A stretch of 50,178 nucleotides of DNA from Halolamina pelagica (GTDB lineage Archaea > Halobacteriota > Halobacteria > Halobacteriales > Haloferacaceae). A program made the translations under genes and the position numbers. The stretch spans positions 1 through 50,178 of the forward strand of contig NZ_FOXI01000014.1 of NCBI RefSeq assembly GCF_900115675.1, written 5' to 3'. Below the pieces are notes generated by a model. The model worked only from the letters and a program-made list of their open reading frames with translations. It was not told the origin of the DNA and searched no databases. This document shows positions 1-8,182 of the stretch, one piece after another. Within the stretch, counting starts at the first letter, position 1; the number at the start of each line of letters is the position of its first letter.

Positions 1-816
1 GTCTGTGACGACTGTGGCCTCATCATCGACGACCAAGCGATCGATCACGGGCCAGAGTGGCACATCGACGACGGCGCCGACACGGCGAAACGAACCGGAG
101 CGACACTGACACCGGCACGGCACGATCGCGGCCTCTCGACAGAGATCGGGGCGAACCAAGACGCGAATGGCAACACCCTCGACAGCCAAAAGCGTCGACG
201 CCTGTCCCGACTCCGCCGTGAACACGCACGGAGTCGGTGGCGATCGAAACAGGAACGCAACCTCGGGCATGGCCTCACGGAGGTCCGACGGATCGCAAGC
301 GCACTCGGCCTGAGTGATTCGGTCCGCGATCAAGCCTGTCGGCTATTCCGAACGGCGCAGACCCAGCAGTTGCTTCCAGGCCGATCGATCGAGGCGATGG
401 CCGCCGCCAGCGTCTACGCCGCCTGTCGGTGCAACGGCCAATCGTGGCTCATTGCCCACGTGGCACCGATGGCGCAGGTCACACAGGATCGGGTCGAGAA
501 CGCCTATCGCGTGCTCAACGAAGAGCTGGGGTTGCCGACATCGCCTATCCAGCCGACACAGTTCGTGCCGCGGCTGGCGTCCGAGTTGGGGTGTACAGAT
601 GCCGTCCGACGACGGGCGGAGCAGCTTGCTGAGCAGGCCATCGACGCCGGCGTCACAACCGGGGTACATCCCGCAGGCTTCGCTGCTGGGTGTCTGTACC
701 TGGCGGCGTGTGCCCACGACGCCCCGTTGACGCAAGCCGATGCGGCAGCGGTGGCGGACGTGACGGTTGAGACCGTTCGAAGCCATCGCGATCGGCTGCT
801 CTCCGTTGTGGAGTAG
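1..816 (+). CDS. Transcription initiation factor IIB (TFB), 5' end outside the window
   Basis: Archaeal TFB bridges TBP/TATA-box DNA and RNA polymerase. The frame is open from base 1, so the N-terminus is missing. The visible part starts at the second zinc-ribbon knuckle (VCDDCGLIIDD), followed by the B-reader/linker (acidic, then RHDRGLSTEIG) and two cyclin folds. The first cyclin fold contains GRSIEAMAAASVYAACR and the second GVTTGVHPAGFAAGCLYLA, both hallmark TFB sequences. It is a diverged paralogue of the complete TFB at 19035-19961, with the same domain order and many identical blocks, so the replicon carries at least two TFBs. Haloarchaea commonly have several TFBs with different promoter preferences; which genes this one serves cannot be seen here. 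The family is certain. Confidence 0.95.
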   Translation, partial: VCDDCGLIIDDQAIDHGPEWHIDDGADTAKRTGATLTPARHDRGLSTEIGANQDANGNTLDSQKRRRLSRLRREHARSRWRSKQERNLGHGLTEVRRIASALGLSDSVRDQACRLFRTAQTQQLLPGRSIEAMAAASVYAACRCNGQSWLIAHVAPMAQVTQDRVENAYRVLNEELGLPTSPIQPTQFVPRLASELGCTDAVRRRAEQLAEQAIDAGVTTGVHPAGFAAGCLYLAACAHDAPLTQADAAAVADVTVETVRSHRDRLLSVVE

Positions 817-861
817 GCGAGATACGCTTTCGAACTTCAGGACCCCTGTTGACGGAAGGAG

Positions 862-1260
862 GCTGACATCCTCACACGACTGAAGTCGTGGGTTCCACGG
901 TCACAGACCGTGCCCCGACCTCGGGAGGTTCCACACTCGTGTAAACTACCCCACTCTACTCCCTTGGCGTGGTCCGAGGGAGCAAAGCTCTCTCGGCATC
1001 ACGAGACGGCTTTCGTGGTCTCGAACGACTCCACGCTTCGGTCATTGAGGATGTCGTCAGAACGCGTCGCGTTCTGATTGCTAACTAGAAATCGGAAATC
1101 TCTGGTGATGGGGCTTTGCTGTGGACTCCCGGCAATCAGTCTCCAGCAGTAGGCAGGTGCGTCTCCGCTCCCCGACGTGGGTGAGGAGTGAAGTTGTGGT
1201 GTTGCTTTCGAGCGTACTACGTCCCGGCGTTCTTCGCGACGGTGGAGGCCACATTCACCG
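862..1260 (-). mobile_element. Remnant of an IS200/IS605 (IS1341-type) element: decayed tnpB 3' end plus terminal hairpins
   Basis: Read on the minus strand, the stretch from about 1260 resembles the C-terminal tail of haloarchaeal TnpB (AKNAG, then in another frame LHSSPTSGSGDAPAYCW), broken by frameshifts and stops. The non-coding 3' region typical of these elements follows and ends in two tandem hairpins: CACGACT/AGTCGTG (875-881/884-890) and CACGGTC/GACCGTG (896-902/906-912). In this family that region yields the guide (omega) RNA. No transposase or intact TnpB remains, and the upstream part is replaced by the membrane-protein gene ending at 1262. The family call rests on remembered haloarchaeal element ends, so exact boundaries are uncertain. 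I see no intact gene in the rest of the 817-1261 gap. Confidence 0.5.
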
Positions 1261-1261
1261 G

Positions 1262-2548
1262 CTACCCGTCCATCTCGTCCTCAAGGAACGCGGCGAGGGT
1301 ATCGGAGAGACGGACGAGATACGTCGTCCCCCACGTCGCGACGAGTACGGCGCCCACCGCGTTGAACAGCATGTCCGTGATCGTGTCGTCGATGCCGCGC
1401 TGTGCGAGCACGGCCTCGACGCCGAGATGGCGGGCGCTCTGATCGGCGAAGAACTCCAGTATCTCCCAGGCGACGCCCATCGCTACGACGAACACGATCG
1501 TGAACGCGAACATCGCCCACGGCGGGAGATACACTGACGGGACGTGGAGGTGGATCACTCGGAGTGTCGTGTACCCTGCGGCGGCGATGACGGTCGCCGA
1601 GTAGAGGTGCGTGAGGGTATCCCACTGCGAAAGCACGTCGTACAGGCCGACGGTGCCTAGGGCGTGGAGGAACACGGCACTCGTGATCCACAACGCGAGT
1701 CCCGGTTCGATCGGGATGCCGTAGTCGCGCTCAAGCACAGCGGGCAGGAACGTGATTCCGAGCATCGTCCCGGCGTTGACCAGCAGCGGGAGCTGACGGG
1801 TCCAGAGCCCGTAGAGGAACACGAGACCGAGCATGGCCTGCATCACCGCCGCGATTCGTCGTTGGCGCGCCGTCGAGAGGCTGAGCCGATCACTGATGAG
1901 CGCAGCTTCGCTGGGGGTCTCAGTCGGCGGCGTGTCCTCCGCAGCGATCCGGGAGTCGGGCGATCCGGGTGTGCGCTGGAAGTACCGGTAGAAGGCGACG
2001 CCGGCAACGACGCCCGCGACGGCGACGGAGAGGAACTCGATCATCACCGCCCTGTTGATCGCCATTCCCGATCGACCGTCGAGCAGGAACGACGTCCCGA
2101 GCAGGACGTCAGCGCTCCAGCGGAGGATCTGGCGGACGCTGGCCACCGCCAGCGTGACTAGGACCGTCAGCACGACGCTCAGCCACGGAACCAGCCGGAG
2201 GTCCGTGAACAGGTGGAGTTCGACCACGAACAGCAGTCCCAGCGTGGCCGTCGAGAGGCTCGGAACGATCGCCGTCGCCGGACCGCTCGGGATGAACACC
2301 TGCCAGAGCAGGGGGAGACAGATCAGGCCGAGGAACTGCCACGGTGGCACGACGGTGGGGTCGCGAAACGCGACGGCAGGTGCCAGGACGATGGCGATAG
2401 CGATGATAGTCAGTAGTGTCGCCCCGTACTGACCGGTCGACACGTCACGGGCGAGAGCACCGATCAGTACTGCGACGAACAGCCATGACAGTACGGTATT
2501 GGCCGTCGAGTTCGTAAAGAGCGCCGCGAGCCTGTCGGTCTCCGCCAT
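1262..2548 (-). CDS. Polytopic membrane protein with a DUF2238-like C-terminal half
   Basis: This 428-aa, strongly hydrophobic protein has roughly ten predicted membrane segments. Two hydrophobic blocks (about residues 15-135 and 240-420) are separated by a soluble loop (about 195-235, rich in Pro, Ser and Thr). The C-terminal half carries WDTLTHLYSATV, AWEILEFFADQSA and DDTITDMLFNAVGAVL. The conserved Asp/His in the first and Glu in the second match the pattern of DUF2238/YjdF-type membrane proteins, whose function is unknown. The ATG at 2548 is the first good start. Its 3' end abuts the IS1341 remnant, so that element probably inserted just behind it. No operon partner is visible; the next upstream gene is a pseudogene. 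Membrane location is confident, the family assignment moderate. Confidence 0.6.
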   Translation of the reverse strand: MAETDRLAALFTNSTANTVLSWLFVAVLIGALARDVSTGQYGATLLTIIAIAIVLAPAVAFRDPTVVPPWQFLGLICLPLLWQVFIPSGPATAIVPSLSTATLGLLFVVELHLFTDLRLVPWLSVVLTVLVTLAVASVRQILRWSADVLLGTSFLLDGRSGMAINRAVMIEFLSVAVAGVVAGVAFYRYFQRTPGSPDSRIAAEDTPPTETPSEAALISDRLSLSTARQRRIAAVMQAMLGLVFLYGLWTRQLPLLVNAGTMLGITFLPAVLERDYGIPIEPGLALWITSAVFLHALGTVGLYDVLSQWDTLTHLYSATVIAAAGYTTLRVIHLHVPSVYLPPWAMFAFTIVFVVAMGVAWEILEFFADQSARHLGVEAVLAQRGIDDTITDMLFNAVGAVLVATWGTTYLVRLSDTLAAFLEDEMDG

Positions 2549-2749
2549 GGGCGACGGATCGTTCGGCTGAGTGCCGATTAAGTGTTCTGACGAAGACGAT
2601 ATCCCACATTAATTGGGAGTTGTATATGCCCTTCAGGAACACACACGTCCGGTACGATTCGGTTCCGTGCTGGGAAGCTACACACATGCGGTCCGGTGGG
2701 TACGTTCTTGCATCGGCGATTCGGAAGCCCGATCCTGTCCATAGATTTC

Positions 2750-3396
2750 AGCGCGCGGACGACGACGCGATCGTCCGCGATGGCTGCAGACCGACGCACT
2801 TCTCCGGGGAGGTCGACAGTCCACTGTTCGGCGCCCTCCACGAGATCGACGGCGTAAAAGGTGTGCTTCCGAGTCCCGACGTACACGCTGCCGTATCGAT
2901 AGTCGGCGCCGCGGTCGTTCCACCGTCAGTGTCGACCGTCCACAGCTGGTCACCGGTGTCGACGTCGTAGGCGACGATGCTGTCGGTGCCGCTCCCGTAC
3001 ACGGCAATCCCCTCGGCGCCGGCCGGCGTCGACGCACCGGAGAGCCGACATCCGTTTGCCACTGTTCTTCACCCGTCGAGAGTGCCAGTCGAACGAGGCC
3101 ACCCTCGAAGGAGACGTACACGCTGTCGTCGACGACGGCCGGCTGGGAGTGTTCGTAGGGATAGGGTGTCCGTCGCCAGTACGTGGTCACGCCATCGGTG
3201 GGAACCGTTCCGTCGAGTCGGCCTCTGTGTGCCGGTCCCCCCTGGAACTGCGGTATCGACGGCCCCGCGGTGCCATTGACTGAAACTTCCTCGTTTACCG
3301 TTGGTTCGGGTTCTGTGTTCGGACCACTATCGTCGAGACAACCTGCGACGCCGAGGAGAGCATTGCGAGGGTACCGAGTACAGTTCGGCGCTTCAC
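2750..3396 (-). pseudogene. Broken PQQ-type beta-propeller lipoprotein (three frameshifts, 3' truncation)
   Basis: The frames together read a secreted lipoprotein of the PQQ/WD40-like repeat family. It starts at GTG 3396 with VKRRTVLGTLAMLSS. After a frameshift near 3345-3360 comes the lipobox GVAGC followed by DDSGPNTEPEP. Propeller blades with typical signatures follow (SFEGGLVRLALSTGEEQWQT, IVAYDVDTGDQLWTVDT, KHTFYAVDLVEGAEQWTVDL) in three different frames, with shifts near 3040 and 2895. After about 2750 the similarity stops in unrelated sequence, so the last blades are lost. Intact homologues are usually 350-450 aa and anchored outside the membrane. Three independent disruptions argue for true decay rather than sequencing error. 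It lies between two active-looking genes and has no obvious role now. Confidence 0.8.
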
Positions 3397-3532
3397 ACTG
3401 TATCCCGTCTCGGTCTTTGTAAGTGTCTTCTGGGGAGGGAATTACTACCCTCTACGCACGCCGTTCTTACTGTGCTAGTCAATTCCGAGGCGTGTGGTAG
3501 TGGTAACGCTGGCGCAGTGACCCCAAACACTC

Positions 3533-3551
3533 TTTACTGTTTCGCTGTAAA
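3533..3551 (+). promoter_or_regulatory. Probable operator/TATA overlap in front of the HTH-PIN operon
   Basis: An imperfect dyad with arms TTTAC and GTAAA around TGTTTCGCT lies 20-37 nt before the GTG start at 3570, where the TATA box of a leaderless gene should be. A small HTH gene follows directly, so autorepression is plausible. This is inference from position and symmetry. Confidence 0.4.
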
Positions 3552-3569
3552 CTGTAATCAAGAACACCC

Positions 3570-4169
3570 GTGTCACGTACCTCAAACCGCGCCGACGGCG
3601 ACATCGTCCAAGACTTCCTGTCGGTCGCTGACCTCCTCGAGGAGTCACAGCTCGCCCAGCTGTACGCGTACCTCGCTCGGGAGGGGGAGGCGACCGTTCA
3701 GGATGTGATGGACGACCTCGAACTCGCCCAGGGGACCGCCTACAGCTACGTCAACCGGCTCGTCGACGCCGACGTCGTCGACGTCACCGACGACGAACAG
3801 CCACGCCGGTACGCCGCCCGGGAGATCAATCTGACCGTGACGACGACCGCGGGCGACCGCGAGTACACGATCACGCCGGCGCTCATCGACGCCGTCGGCC
3901 GCCGCGAGACGGACGCCGACATCGACACCTACATCGACCGGCACGGCGTCGCCGGCCTCGCGACCGCGCTCACCTACGCGGTTGCCCGCGAACGCGGCGA
4001 GGTGACCCACCGGCTGATGGCGGAGGATCTCGACATCTCGCCGCTGGCTGCGGAGATGATCCTCCAGGCACTCCGGCCCGTCGTCCACGAGCACTACGAC
4101 ATCGAGGAGGCTGGGGCGGGACTCGACGAGTTGGATATCGACGACGGCGACGCGGCTGACGACGCGTGA
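3570..4169 (+). CDS. Winged-helix regulator, probable antitoxin-like partner of the PIN protein
   Basis: The protein has 199 aa. The N-terminal part (about residues 15-70) is a winged helix (QLAQLYAYLAREGEATVQDVMDDL, then a recognition-helix-like GTAYSYVNRLVDADVV), as in haloarchaeal MarR/ArsR-type regulators. A beta-rich segment follows (LTVTTTAGDREYTITPALIDAVG), then a helical domain (about 110-180) and an acidic tail. I chose the GTG start at 3570 because the HTH begins soon after it and the dyad/TATA lies at the right distance. The stop overlaps the next start by 4 nt (GTGA), so the two genes are translationally coupled. This HTH-then-PIN order recurs in haloarchaea and resembles a toxin-antitoxin or regulator-nuclease module. 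DNA binding is likely; antitoxin action is inferred. Confidence 0.7.
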   Translation: MSRTSNRADGDIVQDFLSVADLLEESQLAQLYAYLAREGEATVQDVMDDLELAQGTAYSYVNRLVDADVVDVTDDEQPRRYAAREINLTVTTTAGDREYTITPALIDAVGRRETDADIDTYIDRHGVAGLATALTYAVARERGEVTHRLMAEDLDISPLAAEMILQALRPVVHEHYDIEEAGAGLDELDIDDGDAADDA

Positions 4170-4675
4170 GCCGGCTCCACATCGCCGACACCGGCCTGTT
4201 CGTCGCGATGGGGCAGCCCTCGAACAGCCGCTACCAGGCCGTTCGCCGATTCGCTCGACGGAACGACGTCACCTTCGTCCTGCCCGAACGAGTGTACGAG
4301 GAGCTGACCGTCGACGATCCGGATGTCGAAAACCCGCCCGTCGACACCGCAATCGACGAGGGATGGACGACGGTTGCGTCACCGCTCGAGTTCTCCGAGC
4401 CGGTCGTTTCCCGGGTGATGGACGGTGTCCAGCGGTACATCGCGAACGCTGACGACCGGCCTGCCGACGAGGTCGAGCGTGCGGACGCCGCCCTCGCCGC
4501 CCTCGCTGCCCAGCATCTCAACGCGGGGACGGTAACCGAGGTCTACATCTACACGACCGATATCGCGGCCGGCGAGGGGGCCGAAACCGTCCTCGCGAGC
4601 GCGGGCTACGGGGACTCGGTGACGTTCGTGAACGGGTTCCGGTTCATCGAGGACCTGGTCGCCGGTAACAGCTGA
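4166..4675 (+). CDS. PIN-domain-like protein, candidate VapC-type toxin
   Basis: This 169-aa protein looks like a PIN-fold ribonuclease. A first acidic residue follows a beta strand (LHIADTGLFVAMG, with D and T as in IDTNVFL). An early conserved Glu lies in LPERVYEELTVDD, and later acidic residues in ERADAALAALAAQHL and IYTTDIAAGEGAETVL occupy the places of the third and fourth PIN metal ligands. PIN proteins cleave RNA with Mg2+ or Mn2+. The gene overlaps the upstream winged-helix gene by 4 nt and probably depends on it for control. The first motif differs from the textbook form, so the protein could be a diverged or inactive PIN. The pair is followed by 300 bp of non-coding sequence, which ends the operon. 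Confidence 0.65.
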   Translation: MSRLHIADTGLFVAMGQPSNSRYQAVRRFARRNDVTFVLPERVYEELTVDDPDVENPPVDTAIDEGWTTVASPLEFSEPVVSRVMDGVQRYIANADDRPADEVERADAALAALAAQHLNAGTVTEVYIYTTDIAAGEGAETVLASAGYGDSVTFVNGFRFIEDLVAGNS

Positions 4676-4983
4676 CTGATTGCTAGTCTGATTCGGGTGG
4701 AGAGGACCATCGAAAAGCCCTCGGCCGCTCGACGTCCCGCGACCGCGCGAGACGGAGTCTCGCTGGCCCTCGTTCGCTCCGCTCACGAGGACGCCGCTGC
4801 GCGCCTCGGGGCTGCGGTGCTTGCGGGGTCGGGGGACGGCCGAGGCGGCCTCGCCCTTTCTGAGTCCACCAGGACTGTAGATGCCTCACCGAGCGGCGTA
4901 GCCGGCTGGACAGGTGTGTACGTAGCGGCCCGCCCCGCTCGCCGCTGCCGCCCTCCGCGTCGCTCGCGACCGACCATTCCGTG
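4676..4983. other. GC-rich non-coding stretch between convergent units
   Basis: I see no gene here. The stretch is GC-rich, contains short palindromes, and ends in a copy (4936-4981) of a repeat also found at 11151-11198. Sequence beyond it becomes AT-rich abruptly, so it marks an island boundary. Confidence 0.6.
4936..4981 (+). repeat. Dispersed boundary repeat, copy 1
   Basis: Positions 4950-4981 are identical over 32 nt to 11167-11198, and about 14 further bases to the left are near-identical (CGCTCGCCGC). Both copies sit at edges of AT-rich islands. The two copies bracket the M50/TnpB/halocin block (4984-11150) in direct orientation. Confidence 0.8.
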
Positions 4984-6072
4984 TCACGCTATAAACAGCT
5001 GGTACCCGAACGAACCGACAAATCCGGCAATAAAGAGATATGCGCCCCAACTCCACCGGATTACTTTCGAGCCGTCAAGTGGAGGAATCGGGAGCATATT
5101 GAAGCCTGCAAGAATCGTGTTCAGTAGCACACCAATCCTGGATATTTCTGGGTATTGGCCAGCTAAGGCGAGAAAAATCAGCGCTAATACAATATTTGAG
5201 ACGGGGCCGGCAGCAGCTACTATGCCATGAACGCGCTCTGTAACAGCTCTGAATTTGACCGCACCTGGGAGCAAGAATAGGAGACCGGTGAGATATGCCA
5301 CTCCCACGGACACCAGATTAAGTACGTGAAATGCTGAAAAGCGAGCCGGCTTCCCGAATCCGAGTCCAATTGCCTTGTGCGATAGCTCATGGATGACGAG
5401 ACTCAAAATCAGCATACTCCCGATAAGAATGGTATTATCGAAGTTTTGAGAACCCAAGACGAGCCAGACGGCGATGGACATCGCTACAGTCGCATATCCC
5501 AAATCAACCAGTTCTCGGGGCTCGAAAATTTTGCTGGCCTCCGCTCCTACTAAGAGGAGTACAGCAGTCGACAGGAAGAACATCCACCAAACCAAATCGA
5601 AAGCCCCCACAACGTAGGCTGCAACGCCTAACGAGAATACCAAGTAGACCGCCATTCCAAGTAGATACCCGACCCCAGAAACTACTGCATCAAGAATTCC
5701 TGTTTGAGACTCTCGAATAACGTTCTCAGCTGTAGGGGCGCAGTCCTGACAGACCGGCTCACCGGGGGCCTCCCTGTATTCAATTAGATTCTGCTTCTGC
5801 TTGCCACAGATTGTACATTGACCGGCTCTACCACTGTTACTACTCTTGGATTGTTGCCTCTTCTGCGTGCAATCACGACAGGTAAGAGAAGACGTTTCTG
5901 AGATGTTCTCCGGTATAGTGTACTTCCTTTCCCCACAGATATCGCACTGGAAAGGTACTAAACACTCGTCACAGTAGACTTGTCCTCCTTCCCTCTGATA
6001 CTCCTGTTTAGTAGTGACGAGTGAGTTCCCGCATCGGGTACACTGAGCCCGAACGGGTTCCCTACCAGACAT
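4984..6072 (-). CDS. Membrane-embedded M50 (site-2 protease-like) metalloprotease with N-terminal zinc ribbons
   Basis: The protein has 362 aa. Residues 1-115 carry a series of CxxC pairs (CTRC, CDEC, CDIC, CRDC, CTIC, CQDC), enough for three zinc-binding modules. About six membrane segments follow. The active-site motif HELSH (HExxH) is in a membrane helix near residue 230. The partner motif NMLPIPPLDGSKVI (the LDG motif of M50 proteases) is near residue 330, preceded by AAGPVSNIVLAL. Site-2 proteases cut membrane-spanning substrates, often releasing transcription regulators; the substrate here is unknown. The ribbons may bind substrate or nucleic acid (inferred). A TATA box at 6094-6103 on this strand is centred about 27 nt before the ATG, so the mRNA is probably leaderless. 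Base composition is more AT-rich than its GC-rich neighbours. Confidence 0.85.
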   Translation of the reverse strand: MSGREPVRAQCTRCGNSLVTTKQEYQREGGQVYCDECLVPFQCDICGERKYTIPENISETSSLTCRDCTQKRQQSKSSNSGRAGQCTICGKQKQNLIEYREAPGEPVCQDCAPTAENVIRESQTGILDAVVSGVGYLLGMAVYLVFSLGVAAYVVGAFDLVWWMFFLSTAVLLLVGAEASKIFEPRELVDLGYATVAMSIAVWLVLGSQNFDNTILIGSMLILSLVIHELSHKAIGLGFGKPARFSAFHVLNLVSVGVAYLTGLLFLLPGAVKFRAVTERVHGIVAAAGPVSNIVLALIFLALAGQYPEISRIGVLLNTILAGFNMLPIPPLDGSKVIRWSWGAYLFIAGFVGSFGYQLFIA

Positions 6073-6093
6073 ATGCCTCGATAAATAGCCCGT

Positions 6094-6103
6094 TTTTATA
6101 AAT
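6094..6103 (-). promoter_or_regulatory. TATA box of the M50 protease gene
   Basis: TTTATAAAAA on the minus strand lies about 27 nt before the ATG at 6072. That spacing fits a leaderless haloarchaeal transcript. Confidence 0.6.
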
Positions 6104-6212
6104 TAGAGTGGTCGCTCTTGTCAAGAACCGGCTCTACCATCGTCGCAGAATCTGTGAACAAGACACCTTCTAAATTATTTAATGCTTCAGCACTGACTTG
6201 CGGGAAGACAAT

Positions 6213-6596
6213 ATGGTCCAGATTCCTAACCCGTTCAGCCAGGATCTCGATACCCTTTCAGAAGATGATCTCTTGGATTGGTATGCCAGCGAGGTTTTCC
6301 CACCGCTACAGGACGACCGGAAGGGCTCCGTGTACCGGCGTATGATTCTCCGCCGTTTCTGGGAACGGAGGGGCAATAACCAACCCCGTGAATTGGATGA
6401 TGGAACTCCATACCGGTCAGAAGATTTGAGCCGCCTAGATCGGGCGATAAACGACGTTGCTGAAGCCCACGACCGCTACGAGAACACCGTTCAGAGTCAA
6501 TCTATTTGGGCGGTATACCACGGTGAAAACCAGAAAGAACAGTTCCTTGAGGATCTGCTGAAAATAGAAGAATTAGTTCTGGATCACCTGCAGTGA
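6213..6596 (+). CDS. Uncharacterised 127-aa soluble protein
   Basis: I do not recognise this protein. It is hydrophilic and helical, rich in Asp, Glu and Arg, with YRRMILRRFWERRG near residue 45 and a long helix at the C-terminus (EQFLEDLLKIEELVLDHLQ). No membrane segment, Cys pair or catalytic motif is visible. An upstream TTG at 6198 is in frame, but ATG 6213 is preferred because an AT-rich TATA-like run (TAAATTATTTAA, about 6171-6182) lies roughly 30-40 nt before it. It sits head-to-head with the M50 protease and shares its AT-rich composition, so the two may have arrived together. The gene is followed by a T-run at 6649-6654 that may end its transcript. Confidence 0.6.
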   Translation: MVQIPNPFSQDLDTLSEDDLLDWYASEVFPPLQDDRKGSVYRRMILRRFWERRGNNQPRELDDGTPYRSEDLSRLDRAINDVAEAHDRYENTVQSQSIWAVYHGENQKEQFLEDLLKIEELVLDHLQ

Positions 6597-6648
6597 TACA
6601 GTATCAAGAATAGCACACTCTAAGATCAGTAAAGGACTCGTCTCTGTC

Positions 6649-6677
6649 TTTTTTGCGCCTGCAAAGGGTGCAGGCGC
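6649..6677 (+). promoter_or_regulatory. Leader element 1 (T-run + GC hairpin), upstream of the TnpB operon
   Basis: TTTTTT is followed directly by the perfect 8-bp hairpin GCGCCTGC-AAAGGGT-GCAGGCGC (6655-6677). It lies 90 nt before the ATG at 6768. It belongs to the 17-member family described in the findings. Confidence 0.7.
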
Positions 6678-6767
6678 AGTCAGTCGTGCCTGTATTCGGG
6701 GAGATGATTCGAGATGTGCTACTACCGTCAGCGACAGGTGTACCGCCAGTCGGAGGCGCGATGACCG

Positions 6768-6944
6768 ATGTCGGTTGACCCTACCGAGATCGAGGAGGCT
6801 GAAGTCGAACTAGAGGAGTGGTTGGTCGAACAGGCCGAGAACGGTGTTCCGGAAATCGTCCTGATCGGGCTCCTCCGGGATTACGCGGACGACATCGAAC
6901 AGCTCGGCTACGTGCCGCGAATGTGGGGTGAGTCAGAGCGGTGA
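6768..6944 (+). CDS. 58-aa acidic protein translationally coupled to TnpB
   Basis: This short ORF encodes [18 protein letters not shown]... and ends ...[12 protein letters not shown]. It overlaps the TnpB-family start by 4 nt (GTGA), so the two proteins should be made together. The sequence is almost entirely helical and strongly acidic, with a hydrophobic centre ([19 protein letters not shown]). No known domain is recognisable. Coupling to tnpB suggests a role in controlling or stabilising the TnpB protein, or in regulating the element; both are inference. It stands downstream of leader element 1 and an untranslated stretch of about 90 nt. I rate it a real gene because of frame continuity, codon use with GC-rich third positions, and the overlap. 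Confidence 0.7.
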   Translation: MSVDPTEIEEAEVELEEWLVEQAENGVPEIVLIGLLRDYADDIEQLGYVPRMWGESER

Positions 6945-8182
6945 GACGGACCAACACCTTCGAAGTCGTTCCACAATCGGAACAAGACGAGGCCGTCCTT
7001 CGACGCCTTCTCGATGCGTCAGCGAGCCTCTGGAACCAGCTGACGTATGCGCGCCGGCAGCAGTTCTTCGCCGGCGAGAGCGTCTGGGACTGTGAGAACT
7101 ACTACGACGAGTACGTCGACGTGTTGGGGTCGGCGACGACCCAGCAGGTCACCCGCGTCAACGACGCCGCTTGGCGGTCGTTCTTCGAGACGGTTGAGGA
7201 GGCCGACCAGGAGGTCAGTCCCCCCGGCTACTGGGGCAATCAAGCCGACGGGCGCGACCTGCGGACCTACATCCGCAACGACGCCTACACGATCAGTTGG
7301 GGCAAGCGCTCCCGGCTCGAAGTGCCCATCGGCAGCCAGCTCAAAGACGAGTACGGGTTCGGTCGGTTCGAGCGGCTCCGTGTTGCCGTCCGCGGTGAAC
7401 CACACTGGGAGGGCGAGCAGGGTCGCCTTCACCTCACCTACGACGACGTCGACGAGACGTATCGCGCCCACCAGCCGGTAACAGTCTCCGAAGCGGAACA
7501 GGCGACGCCGACGGGGACGGACGTCGCCGCCCTCGATATCGGCGCGAACGTCCTCGTGGCGTGTACGACGACGATCGGCGACCAGTACTGGTACAGCGGC
7601 CAGGAGCCGTTCCGACAGTTCCGTGAGACGACCGAGCACATCGCCGACGCCAAAGCGAAGCTGCCGGATGGACAGCAGACCAGCAATCGAATCCAGCGGC
7701 TCTATCGGAAGCGGTCCCGCCGGCGCGATCACGCCGTGAACGCGCTCCTTCGTGATCTGGTCGAGCGGCTCCACGACGACGGCGTCGAAACCATGTACCA
7801 CGGCGATCTCACCGGCGTTCTCGGCGAGTACTGGTCCGTCGAGGCGAACCTCAAAGCCTGCACTTTCTGGGCGCATCGACGATGTCTCGACCAGCTCGCG
7901 AACGTCTGCGAGGAGTACGGCATCGAGGTGGCCTCACTCTCCGAGGCCTGGACCTCCCAGACGTGTCCGGAGTGCGGGGAGCGCGAGCGGACGCGCCGGC
8001 ATCGCGAGACGCTGCGGTGTCCGTGTGGCTTCGAGGGGCACGCCGATCTCGTTGCGTCGCGGACGCTGCTCGAACAGGCGACGAACACCGAGGTCAGGCC
8101 GACGGCACGGCCCGTGCGGTTCCAGTGGGACGACCACCAGTGGGCCCCCGTCGAGGGGGCCGCGGTGGGGCCCAACGAATAG
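6941..8182 (+). CDS. TnpB-family RNA-guided nuclease homologue, one RuvC acidic residue apparently missing
   Basis: The protein has 413 aa. The RuvC-like core begins with [15 protein letters not shown] (first Asp, about residue 198). The zinc ribbon is present ([21 protein letters not shown]), and the last RuvC block is [14 protein letters not shown], with the third Asp. Where active TnpBs have the catalytic Glu (the EDL motif), this protein has YHGDLTGVL, so Glu is replaced by Gly with an Asp beside it. As I recall, related haloarchaeal proteins share GDL, so this may be a subfamily trait. TnpB uses a guide RNA from the element's 3' end to cut DNA; a dead RuvC would give an RNA-guided DNA-binding protein instead. 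No TnpA is nearby. The GTG start at 6941 overlaps the upstream small ORF. Confidence 0.85.
   Translation: MRRTNTFEVVPQSEQDEAVLRRLLDASASLWNQLTYARRQQFFAGESVWDCENYYDEYVDVLGSATTQQVTRVNDAAWRSFFETVEEADQEVSPPGYWGNQADGRDLRTYIRNDAYTISWGKRSRLEVPIGSQLKDEYGFGRFERLRVAVRGEPHWEGEQGRLHLTYDDVDETYRAHQPVTVSEAEQATPTGTDVAALDIGANVLVACTTTIGDQYWYSGQEPFRQFRETTEHIADAKAKLPDGQQTSNRIQRLYRKRSRRRDHAVNALLRDLVERLHDDGVETMYHGDLTGVLGEYWSVEANLKACTFWAHRRCLDQLANVCEEYGIEVASLSEAWTSQTCPECGERERTRRHRETLRCPCGFEGHADLVASRTLLEQATNTEVRPTARPVRFQWDDHQWAPVEGAAVGPNE

Noticed and set aside
1281-1691. 136-aa minus-strand frame MDHECRVPPRPR...
   Set aside because: Arg-rich out-of-frame reading of the membrane-protein gene at 1262-2548.
7019-7876. 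285-aa minus-strand frame inside tnpB
   Set aside because: TnpB motifs on the plus strand explain the region.
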